Source: Glaciecola sp964621345 | GTDB taxonomy: Bacteria; Pseudomonadota; Gammaproteobacteria; Enterobacterales; Alteromonadaceae | Reading direction: 5' to 3' | DNA length: 13,922 nucleotides | NCBI GenBank assembly: GCA_964621345.1 | Contig: CAZUON010000065.1 | Span: 1 to 13,922, forward strand | Part shown: piece after piece, positions 8,501 through 13,922 of the stretch | Layout of the letters: every line of letters begins with the position of its first letter | How positions within the stretch are numbered: position 1 is the first letter of the stretch | Notes under the pieces: model-generated | Databases searched by the model: none | What the model was told of the DNA's origin: nothing | What the model saw: only the letters and a program-made list of their open reading frames with translations | Program-made: the position numbers and the translations under genes

Positions 8501-9118
8501 ACTTATTCGCACTTTGAGCTTATAGTAGTTGATGACGGCAGCAGCGACGATACCGTTGACGTTGTGCAAAACATTATTGAAACTGATGACAATAACGCCC
8601 AAATTAAACTCATAAAGCTACCACAAAACATGGGAGTGTCGCACGCCAGAAATACCGGCCTACAGCACGCTAAAGGCGATATTATTTGTTATTTAGATAC
8701 CGATAACGAATGGGCAAGTGAGTACCTTGAGCTAGTTAATTATTTCTATAACACACATTTAGATTACGATTGCGCTTATGCTGGGCAAGAAGTTTACTTT
8801 GCTGACCCAATGAACAACACCTCATTTAGAACCAACATTCGCATGCAGCCTTTTAACCGTTCATTACTAGAAGCGCAAAACTTTATTGATTTAAATGTGT
8901 TTAGCCATCGCAAACAAGTATTTGAGACTCTAGGCGGCTTTAGAGAAGACATGCGCCGCTTAGTAGATTGGGAGCTTATTTTAAAATATACGCAACACAA
9001 GCGCCCTATGTTTATTCCTGCGCTAATGAACAAATATTACTTTGGCTTGGCCGACAATCAAATAACGTCTACAGAACCCCTGCAGAGTAACTTAACTACT
9101 CTTTTGGCGGGCTCATGA
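5504..9118 (+). CDS. Multidomain glycosyltransferase: GT4-like + GT2 + two GWA repeats + GT2
   Basis: A 1204-aa cytoplasmic protein combining three transferase domains. Residues 1-365 are a GT-B domain: FFPDYTPTNPYQ at the start, AWTVHN, HGNY near residue 150, GFIGQLRPYKGL near 178-191 and SGSMILAASFAKPVLVP. Residues about 389-650 are a GT2 domain resembling rhamnosyltransferases: VCVVNYFSHHQV, RNLGYAAGNN, LNPD (475-478, the metal-binding position) and FEESDW (Glu577, Glu578, Asp580), so its catalytic residues look intact. Two GWA modules follow, starting at Gly702 and Gly814, with GWA at 714-716 and 826-828. Residues 975-1190 are a second GT2 domain: ISIIMPAFNRRKEIKRAI, VVDDGSSDD (1010-1011), DTD (1065-1067) and VDWEL (1155-1158). 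The ATG at 5504 has no good Shine-Dalgarno. Its stop overlaps the next start by 4 bp (ATGA). Substrates are unknown; it probably adds several successive sugars. Confidence 0.9.
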   Translation: MNLFFFPDYTPTNPYQTLVYSGFTSNDAKAQFGSIEDALQFLIAHPTQKAVFHLHWQHTITGIAQSAHEHRIFAKTFIQNIKAFQGLGGIVAWTVHNRLPHDIKFKRAELEYHQALCDLVDLIFLHNASALAQIKEVYGIDASKVAFIEHGNYIDSYPNTISQQQAREYLSIAEDAFVYGFIGQLRPYKGLNEFIDATYDFAGDTNSIALIAGKAVWPYQKGQISQLCAPLKNTKVIEAFISDNELQIYLNAVDVIVLPYKEILTSGSMILAASFAKPVLVPSIASFSDVTDLPFVFSYNPDKKGALAAAIKAIKNLDKNELKALGAQALEYAKALSWKKTGQNMHSQMLQAIQTSSVEYLIEYQLEQDQQHRLLANKHIQHRNDSQTSMAVCVVNYFSHHQVQDLIKSIAQTVKSSISVFVLDNSQDSAEYSALRAIEGIDCVLRSERNLGYAAGNNCLIKFAKDNGYEQICILNPDIVITEDLFANMASNINKNPNAVYSPLILKNESIISFYRASINKQSDCLDITHELDGWKKEFAQTGLKPTDLVNGCAMFFDASIVDKYGYLPESYFLYFEESDWTMSIRQQGGQLFTDASLSLIHQKQTQKNGLPSLTYTYYLLRNSLIFAAKYGYDIAKTKEKYQKSFVTPWAKRIQNSKPDFVFCFEAICQLAFSDGEQGVTGPKDFLQALQALAPNNNASNGFIEVLTNKRIIGWAISDTKADADIAKLLLINNGNIEQSFACSLARQDVADMGHNKIAGFDYKADKNLDVKNVNILDAKSLKVIKQMGAVHQNEQAHAPDIAKAKYNPSLIRGHIDFFENGRITGWAHDELHPDIAVEVELLINGQVCSFAIADKFRDGLKKRKKNGGYCAFIFNLAPSDLHLYEQEDSVDVAIRVRGRQEVVFTKELRLALDDTAYRRDMSLDAFYKWSFYAGPTPYGEFEASDTIQNEITGIKQKLMTMAAEAKTKGQSQTFISIIMPAFNRRKEIKRAIQSVLQQTYSHFELIVVDDGSSDDTVDVVQNIIETDDNNAQIKLIKLPQNMGVSHARNTGLQHAKGDIICYLDTDNEWASEYLELVNYFYNTHLDYDCAYAGQEVYFADPMNNTSFRTNIRMQPFNRSLLEAQNFIDLNVFSHRKQVFETLGGFREDMRRLVDWELILKYTQHKRPMFIPALMNKYYFGLADNQITSTEPLQSNLTTLLAGS

Positions 9119-9804
9119 AAGAAACAATGCAAATAATCGTACTGATAAACAGCATTGAACGCGCCGACAAATTAGTGCGTGCATTATTATCAATTAATAA
9201 TGCTGGCCAACTCAACTTCGGTATTCATCTGCTTAGCACGATAAACACTTCACCTTTAGATAGCGACGAAATATGCGGTATAAAGATTGGCACCTCAAAT
9301 ACCAACGCAGAAATGCTTAGCCATGCCGCTGATATGTTAAACAACAATAGCCCCTGCATTATTTGCACCGACGAAGTTGTGCCCGTTTCGAACTGGCACA
9401 TAGCGCTAGAAAATATAACAACATTGCATAGTGACGTTGACTGCATTTTTGGTAGGCGTTACACCGAAACACTTGAAAATAAGGGGCAATTTGAGAACGC
9501 AGAGCTCGGGTTTAAATATAAAGATGCAATGCCAGAAACTATAGCGCCTCATGTGATTGACTTTGCACCAAGCCCACATTCAAATTGCATAGAGGTAAGC
9601 AGCTTTCCAATATTTTTCAACTGGTTTTCGCATAATATGAGCGTGGTATTAAAAAACGCTTTACGTAAGGCTGATAGCTTGGAGTCCTTCCAAACAGAGC
9701 TCGCATTAGGTCAGGCCTCAGAAAATGGCAAGGCTCTGACGTTTTATTATGCGCCAGAGCTTGAAACGGTCGACCACACACTTTTAGAACTATTCAACAC
9801 TTAA
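9115..9804 (+). CDS. Small divergent GT-A (GT2-like) glycosyltransferase-related protein
   Basis: A 229-aa soluble protein whose ATG overlaps the stop of the 1204-aa gene (ATGA), implying translational coupling. It is a shrunken GT2-like fold: an N-terminal strand/helix (MQIIVLINSIERADKLVRALLS), then CIICTDEVVPVSNW, where Thr85-Asp86-Glu87 stands where a DxD motif would be. In the C-terminal half, HNMSVVLKNALRKADSLESF and QTELALGQASENGKAL mirror the NxS and ED-x-ELGxRL region of some GT2 enzymes, with Glu195 in the catalytic position and His221 near the end. At roughly 230 residues it is close to the minimum for this fold, and the nucleotide-binding loop after strand one is shortened. It may be an active but divergent transferase or an inactive partner of its neighbours. 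No signal peptide or membrane segment. The identification is by pattern only. Confidence 0.6.
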   Translation: MKETMQIIVLINSIERADKLVRALLSINNAGQLNFGIHLLSTINTSPLDSDEICGIKIGTSNTNAEMLSHAADMLNNNSPCIICTDEVVPVSNWHIALENITTLHSDVDCIFGRRYTETLENKGQFENAELGFKYKDAMPETIAPHVIDFAPSPHSNCIEVSSFPIFFNWFSHNMSVVLKNALRKADSLESFQTELALGQASENGKALTFYYAPELETVDHTLLELFNT

Positions 9805-9809
9805 GGCCT

Positions 9810-9860
9810 ATGACATTAAGTAAAACCCTATTATTCACCCGCTTTTGGCTCGCATCATGA
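9810..9860 (+). CDS. Possible 16-aa coupling mini-ORF before the 907-aa gene
   Basis: ATG at 9810, five bases after the stop of the 229-aa gene, opens a 16-codon frame (MTLSKTLLFTRFWLAS). Its TGA at 9858-9860 overlaps the ATG of the following gene as ATGA. TAAGG lies just upstream of its start. The downstream gene has no visible Shine-Dalgarno of its own, so this frame could carry ribosomes to it. It may equally be chance in a 52-bp gap. Confidence 0.3.
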   Translation: MTLSKTLLFTRFWLAS

Positions 9861-12580
9861 CAAATAGCGATTCCAATATAAGCAGTGAATTGCCAAAACA
9901 ATTCACCCAAGCTTTTCATGGCTTTATTGATCAAATAAGAGCTGGCAAGATTTACGGCTGGGCGGCAGCGCGAACACATGATAAAGCCTTGAGTGTTATT
10001 GTGATGGCAGGTGATAAAAAGATTGGTGAGGGGCAAGCTAAGCTATACCGAGAAGATTTAAAGCAGCATGGTATTCACCAAGGTTATCATGGCTTTGAAA
10101 TAGACTTAGACGAAAATGCGCTAGACTACAGCAATGAACAGGCTGAATTTTCAATACAGCTTGTTGAGGGCAACAGCCTAAGCAAGATTGCGCATAACCC
10201 AGTAAAAATCAAGGCAACAGGCAAACAACATGGTTTGCAAATATATTTCAAAAGCATTTACCGAGGGCAGCTTTTGCTCGATGTGATTTACCATCAAACA
10301 CCCGCCTCGCAAACAGCACAACTAAAGTGCGCAGTATTGGTAGACGGTGAGCATGAAATTAAAGTGAATGTTGATACCGGTACGCTGCCGAATCAAAACA
10401 ATGAGCTAAAACTCCTCCTACCCACTTCGCTGCTCGACCGAAACCATCATTTATTCCAATTTATTATTGAGGGTGAACCCTTTGCAATAGCCACAGGCCG
10501 CCTGCAAAGCGAGGGCATTTTATCACCTTGGCAAAACATAAAAAGTGCTTACAACAAACCGGGGTTTTTAGGGCAATTACGTAATAGCGATCACCGCTAT
10601 GAATCACTCAAATACCAAATAGATGTAGCAACTCAACAGGCAAGTTTCGACTCGCTTACAAATATCAACAAAGCACATGATGTATTGTGCGAAGGCCCTG
10701 AAAACAGGAACACTTACCCTGCCCTGGCACTTCCTCGTTCCGAACAGCCTGAATTAAGCATAATACTTTATGCGGCAGATTCAGTGGAGCACACCTACCA
10801 TTGCCTTGCATCGCTTATACTTAGTTTTAATAGGACTTCTTTTGAAGTCATTTTACTTAATAACAACGCAAACTCATCAGAGATTGGGAATATTGTTGAA
10901 GGCTTGCGTGTTTGTGAAAATAAAAGCTCTTCTGGTGAAGCATGGAACTCCTCTGCACTCAAGCAAGCAAGCGCGATAAGCAAAGGCAAATACTTGCTGT
11001 TTTTAGATGCAAACTCAGAACTGACTTCTTACGCACTAGACGAACTCGTATCTAGCTTAAAAAGCGATGAGTCTGCAGGTATAGCAGGCCCAATGTTACT
11101 TAGCCAAAGCGGCGCTATTGCCGAAGCTGGCGGCATAGTAATGAACGACACAAACATTTACCCCGTTGGACAAAACGAAAGCGCTTTTGACCCAGCATTT
11201 AACTACATACGCAAGGTAGATTACAGCTCCCCAAAAGCACTTTGCATTAAGAAACAACTGTGGGAACAGGTAGGCGGTTTGGAACAGGCACTAGATTTAA
11301 GCGCAAAACTACAGCAAGCGGGATACCACTGCTTGTATGTACCCTTTGCCAAAGTCATAAGGTTAAACGAAACCCTTAACAGCGATTTGGATTGGCGAGC
11401 TACTGGCAATACAAATAAAGTAAGTGCAACAAACAAGCACTTAACAAAAGACCGCAATGTAAGCCGCAGAATACTCATCATTGACTACATAACGCCCGAC
11501 AAAAACCGAGACGCTGGCAGCTACGCCATGTTGCAAGAAATGCAGCTAATGATAGATCTGGGCGCCAAAATTACCTTTTTACCTGAAAACCTCGCCCATT
11601 TTGGCGAACTCACTATTAAGCTACAAAAAATGGGCGTAGAAGTACTATACGCCCCCTTTTATATGTCGGTGGGCAGTGTTATACGCCAACGCATTAATGA
11701 GTTTGATGCTGTTTATATTTTAAGACATTACGTAGCCAGTAAATATATTGACCTCATTCAGTCACTCTCTAAAGCCAAAGTGTTATTTAACAATGCCGAC
11801 TTACACTTTTTAAGAGAGATGCGAGCGGCAATGAATCAGACCGACAATGAGCACCTCATACAACATGCGCTCAAAACAAGAAGTGCTGAGCTCGAAGTAT
11901 GCAAAAAAGCAGATGCGGTTTTGTGTTACAGCGCAGTAGAGCATGAAGAAATAAGCAAATACATTGATATCAAACACAAACTTCACATCACACCTTGGGT
12001 GTTAGAGCCAAAGCCCACACCAGCACCGTTTAGTGGGCGCGAGGGCATTGTATTTTTAGGCGGCTTTAACCACCCAGCCAATGTAGAGGCGGTATATTAT
12101 TTATGCGAAAAAATCATGCCTGCATTGGCAGAAGTGCGCCCCGAGCTTACGCTTTATGTATATGGCAGTAAAATGCCAGAAGAAATGAAAGCGCTCAACG
12201 CTCCTAATATAAAAATGATGGGCTTTGCTCAGAATTTATATGAAGTGTTTAACCAACATAAAGTGTTTGTAGCTCCCCTGCTTTCCGGCGCAGGAATCAA
12301 AGGCAAAGTGCTGGAGTCGATGGCTTATGGGCTACCCACTGTGCTTAATGATATTGCGATTGAAGGCACGGGGTTGATTGATGATGTAAGTTGTTTGCAA
12401 GCTAACAGCATAGATGAATGGCTTAAACAGATAGTGCGTTTGTTAGATGATGAGAAACTTTGGAGCGACATAGCCAGCGCTGCAAACCTATTGGTGAAAT
12501 CGCAATATTCAAAAGAAAATGGATTGCAAAAAATGCGAGCGATTTATTCAGCGCTTGATATTGAATTTCAGCATGACTAA
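9857..12580 (+). CDS. Multidomain protein: GWA module + degenerate GT2 + GT4 glycosyltransferase
   Basis: A 907-aa cytoplasmic protein. The ATG at 9857 is preferred over a TTG four codons earlier because it forms an ATGA overlap with the upstream mini-ORF; neither has a clear Shine-Dalgarno. Residues about 20-85 are a GWA module (HGFID, GWA at 34-36, Arg65-x-Asp-Leu, YHGFEIDL). Residues 120-225 are a second strand-rich stretch without the motif. Residues about 295-505 are GT2-like (LSIILYAADSVEHTYHCLASL, LLFLDANSEL with D384-A-N386, IAEAGGIVMND), but the expected ED segment after GG (473-474) is missing and the late histidine is absent, so this domain is probably inactive. Residues 537-907 are a GT4 domain: RRILIIDYITP, GIVFLGGFNHPANVEAV, and GAGIKGKVLESMAYGLP with Gly811, Lys815 and Glu820, which looks functional. 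It is the last gene of the run; I see no strong terminator after it. Confidence 0.9.
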   Translation: MTNSDSNISSELPKQFTQAFHGFIDQIRAGKIYGWAAARTHDKALSVIVMAGDKKIGEGQAKLYREDLKQHGIHQGYHGFEIDLDENALDYSNEQAEFSIQLVEGNSLSKIAHNPVKIKATGKQHGLQIYFKSIYRGQLLLDVIYHQTPASQTAQLKCAVLVDGEHEIKVNVDTGTLPNQNNELKLLLPTSLLDRNHHLFQFIIEGEPFAIATGRLQSEGILSPWQNIKSAYNKPGFLGQLRNSDHRYESLKYQIDVATQQASFDSLTNINKAHDVLCEGPENRNTYPALALPRSEQPELSIILYAADSVEHTYHCLASLILSFNRTSFEVILLNNNANSSEIGNIVEGLRVCENKSSSGEAWNSSALKQASAISKGKYLLFLDANSELTSYALDELVSSLKSDESAGIAGPMLLSQSGAIAEAGGIVMNDTNIYPVGQNESAFDPAFNYIRKVDYSSPKALCIKKQLWEQVGGLEQALDLSAKLQQAGYHCLYVPFAKVIRLNETLNSDLDWRATGNTNKVSATNKHLTKDRNVSRRILIIDYITPDKNRDAGSYAMLQEMQLMIDLGAKITFLPENLAHFGELTIKLQKMGVEVLYAPFYMSVGSVIRQRINEFDAVYILRHYVASKYIDLIQSLSKAKVLFNNADLHFLREMRAAMNQTDNEHLIQHALKTRSAELEVCKKADAVLCYSAVEHEEISKYIDIKHKLHITPWVLEPKPTPAPFSGREGIVFLGGFNHPANVEAVYYLCEKIMPALAEVRPELTLYVYGSKMPEEMKALNAPNIKMMGFAQNLYEVFNQHKVFVAPLLSGAGIKGKVLESMAYGLPTVLNDIAIEGTGLIDDVSCLQANSIDEWLKQIVRLLDDEKLWSDIASAANLLVKSQYSKENGLQKMRAIYSALDIEFQHD

Positions 12581-12645
12581 TTGATTAATAATTACTCAAC
12601 AAGTTACCAAATAAGCTTTAATGTTTTAACTGTAGTTGATTAGAG

Positions 12646-12656
12646 CTTGCTTAAGT
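12646..12656 (+). repeat. Direct repeat copy 1 (CTTGCTTAAGT)
   Basis: An 11-bp exact repeat of 12731-12741, start to start 85 bp apart, close to eight helical turns. Each copy is itself partly palindromic (CTT...AAG). It could be a paired regulator site for the downstream gene. Confidence 0.35.
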
Positions 12657-12721
12657 CAAAGAAAACATGCAATAGCGCGAATGGGTTTGCAAAATTGTGC
12701 CCGAAGTCTTTAAAAATTATA

Positions 12722-12727
12722 TATAAT
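12722..12727 (+). promoter_or_regulatory. Possible -10 element for the coiled-coil gene
   Basis: An exact TATAAT, about 120 bp before the ATG at 12848. The position 17 bp upstream (12699-12704, GCCCGA) is a poor -35; TTGTGC at 12695-12700 would need a 21-bp spacer. It may be a promoter needing an activator, or chance in an AT-rich stretch. Confidence 0.25.
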
Positions 12728-12730
12728 TGA

Positions 12731-12741
12731 CTTGCTTAAGT
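12731..12741 (+). repeat. Direct repeat copy 2 (CTTGCTTAAGT)
   Basis: Second copy, identical to 12646-12656. With the preceding A it reads ACTTGCTTAAGT, with ACTT/AAGT arms. It lies 4 bp after the TATAAT, so a protein bound here could affect transcription start. Confidence 0.35.
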
Positions 12742-12847
12742 TAGTATTTGAGCAATATTGTAATAATTAAGCCACAGAAGCTTAATAAAAGCCCTCAAAA
12801 AGACAGCGCTTTTGTTGAACACACTTTTATTCATCGGAGATGAGTTG

Positions 12848-13922
12848 ATGGAAAGCACGACGGTAGTAAGCCCCGATGCACTAGTTTTAGAAACCTTAGA
12901 TATACCACAGGTAAATACGGAGAATGGAAAGCTCACTGCCAACCTTAACCGTCAATTACAAGGTGATGAACCTGAGCTACAAAGCTTACTAAAGTATCCG
13001 AAAGGCAAAGTGAGTGTATTGCTCACTAACTTAAATAAAAGTGATAGCAACAAAGCCACCCTGCTTATACCAGCACTGCCTAAATACATTGCATTACATT
13101 TAAGTAAAAAGAGCCACAGTGAAGCTCAAGTCGAAAAGCTCATCAAAAACTGGCAAAGCTATTTTTTAGCGTGTCAGCAATTATTGCTCAACTTCCCCGA
13201 AATGTTTAGCGCAAGCGATATATTAATACCTGAACTGAGCGAATTGCATGACACAATATCACTTGCAACACTATCAGATGAAAGCCTTTTAGCGCTTCAC
13301 GAAGACTGGCTTACATTTGTGATTACCGAAGATGACAACGCACCAACATCAACTTACGTAATTGCTAGCGCAGGAAAACAGTTCATTAACTCAACCAAAA
13401 AAGACCAAGGCTTAAATAAGTTAAAAACGGAACTTCGTGCGCAAGAAGAAAAAACTAAGCAAACCGAACAAGTCAGTGAAGCAAACGAAAGCCAGCTAAT
13501 TGAAATCAAAAACGAAATCGAGTTGATGATGTTGCAAATTTCGCAACTTCAAGAAGAGTTAGAAACGCAGTTTGAAAAAACGAAGCTTGCCGAAAAAACA
13601 GCACAAGAAAAAGAAAACAGACTCACTGAATCCAAAAGCGAAAACGAATTAATGCTGTTGCAAATAGCGCAACTTCAAGAAGAGCTTGAGCACTATTTTA
13701 TAGAGTTTAATAAAGCAACTGCCCAGGCTAATAAATCAAAGGTAAAATGGCCAAAGTACCCTAAAAATCATGTTAGCCTAGTGCAAAACTCAGTATCTGA
13801 ACACCATGAGCAGTTGACTGTTCGGATACGTAATTTACATATCGAGAACATGGTTTACCCATTATATGACTTAACAATTCAAGCAAACCGAGTTCAACCT
13901 GACTCATTCACAAAATCTGGCA
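12848..13922 (+). CDS. Coiled-coil protein of the polysaccharide locus (partial, runs off right edge)
   Basis: An open frame of 358 codons, interrupted by the window end. The ATG at 12848 follows CGGAGA at about 8 bp; an earlier ATG at 12840 stops after two codons. The product starts MESTTVVSPDALVLETLDIP, with no signal peptide or membrane segment. Residues about 1-185 are a mixed helical region (KVSVLLTNLN, SYFLACQQLLLNFPEMF, LHEDWLTFVI). Residues about 190-300 are a long Glu/Lys/Gln-rich coiled coil holding two near-identical blocks: MLQISQLQEELE (the SQLQEELE part at 232-239) and LLQIAQLQEELEHYF (AQLQEELE at 274-281), exactly 42 residues apart. After WPKYP comes a strand-like C-terminal region (LTVRIRNLHIENMVYPLYDLTI). 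The LLQ...QEELEHYF motif is one I recall from uncharacterised proteins in proteobacterial polysaccharide loci. A scaffold or tethering role is possible but unproven. Confidence 0.85.
   Translation, partial: MESTTVVSPDALVLETLDIPQVNTENGKLTANLNRQLQGDEPELQSLLKYPKGKVSVLLTNLNKSDSNKATLLIPALPKYIALHLSKKSHSEAQVEKLIKNWQSYFLACQQLLLNFPEMFSASDILIPELSELHDTISLATLSDESLLALHEDWLTFVITEDDNAPTSTYVIASAGKQFINSTKKDQGLNKLKTELRAQEEKTKQTEQVSEANESQLIEIKNEIELMMLQISQLQEELETQFEKTKLAEKTAQEKENRLTESKSENELMLLQIAQLQEELEHYFIEFNKATAQANKSKVKWPKYPKNHVSLVQNSVSEHHEQLTVRIRNLHIENMVYPLYDLTIQANRVQPDSFTKSG
13542..13558 (+). repeat. Intragenic direct repeat copy 1 (encodes QLQEE)
   Basis: Seventeen bases (CGCAACTTCAAGAAGAG) are identical to 13668-13684, 126 bp downstream and in the same frame. 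They encode the core of the duplicated QLQEELE coiled-coil block, pointing to a segmental duplication inside the gene. Confidence 0.7.
13668..13684 (+). repeat. Intragenic direct repeat copy 2 (encodes QLQEE)
   Basis: Second copy of the 17-bp repeat at 13542-13558; the downstream block (NELMLLQIAQLQEELEHYF) is the fuller version of the motif. Confidence 0.7.

Larger units (their letters stand above)
12581..12847 (+). other. Intergenic region before the coiled-coil gene
   Basis: An AT-rich 267-bp gap. It holds two copies of CTTGCTTAAGT (12646-12656 and 12731-12741), a consensus TATAAT (12722-12727), a weak inverted repeat AAAAGC/GCTTTT (12786-12791 with 12808-12813), and the CGGAGA ribosome binding site of the next gene. 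No clear terminator for the preceding gene is visible. Confidence 0.5.

Noticed and set aside
12680..12702. A sigma-54-like GG-N10-GC pattern on the minus strand (GGGCACAATTTTGCA)
   Set aside because: Only the GG and TTGCA parts match, and it points back towards a plus-strand gene with no minus-strand gene to drive.
12786..12813. AAAAGC/GCTTTT inverted repeat as a terminator
   Set aside because: The stem is 6 bp and AT-rich with a 16-nt loop, and no T-run follows; it is more than 200 bp after the preceding stop codon.
1..13922. CRISPR arrays, tRNA/rRNA genes, insertion sequences or attachment sites
   Set aside because: No regularly spaced repeats, cloverleaf-like or rRNA-like sequence, transposase motifs or flanking inverted repeats were seen on reading both strands.

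Overview
The window looks like part of a surface-polysaccharide (exopolysaccharide, capsule or O-antigen type) or glycoconjugate locus from a moderately AT-rich gammaproteobacterium, probably marine. The taxonomic guess rests on the GDP-fucose synthase and GDP-mannose mannosyl hydrolase, which read almost motif-for-motif like the E. coli colanic-acid enzymes, and on general base composition. It is an inference, not an identification.

Layout. On the minus strand at the left are two sugar-nucleotide genes in one operon: ugd (UDP-glucose 6-dehydrogenase, 370-1710), followed downstream by galU, which runs off the left edge (1-314). Together they make UDP-glucose and UDP-glucuronate. A 339-bp divergent intergenic region (1711-2049) holds a plausible sigma-70 promoter for ugd and a nested inverted repeat in the fcl leader. 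From 2050 everything is on the plus strand: fcl/wcaG (GDP-L-fucose synthase), gmm (GDP-mannose mannosyl hydrolase), a 159-aa stand-alone 'GWA-domain' protein, a 404-aa GT-B glycosyltransferase, a 1204-aa protein with three glycosyltransferase domains and two GWA-type repeats, a 229-aa divergent GT-A-like protein, and a 907-aa protein with a GWA domain, a degenerate GT2 domain and an intact-looking GT4 domain. After a 267-bp gap with its own probable promoter, a coiled-coil protein begins at 12848 and runs off the right edge.

How they fit together. GalU and Ugd supply UDP-Glc/UDP-GlcA; Fcl makes GDP-L-fucose; Gmm probably trims GDP-mannose. The large proteins carry about seven glycosyltransferase-like domains, enough to assemble a multi-sugar glycan. 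The partner dehydratase Gmd and any flippase, polymerase, ABC exporter or initiating transferase are not in the window.

The least ordinary content is (i) a shared accessory module in three proteins (pattern: GWA near the start, R-x-D-L/V in the middle, G-F at the end), including a free-standing copy; (ii) a GT2 domain in the 907-aa protein that seems to have lost its catalytic acidic segment; (iii) a 16-codon mini-ORF whose stop overlaps the start of the 907-aa gene, which has no visible Shine-Dalgarno; and (iv) a coiled-coil protein with a QLQEELE motif repeated exactly 42 residues (six heptads) apart.
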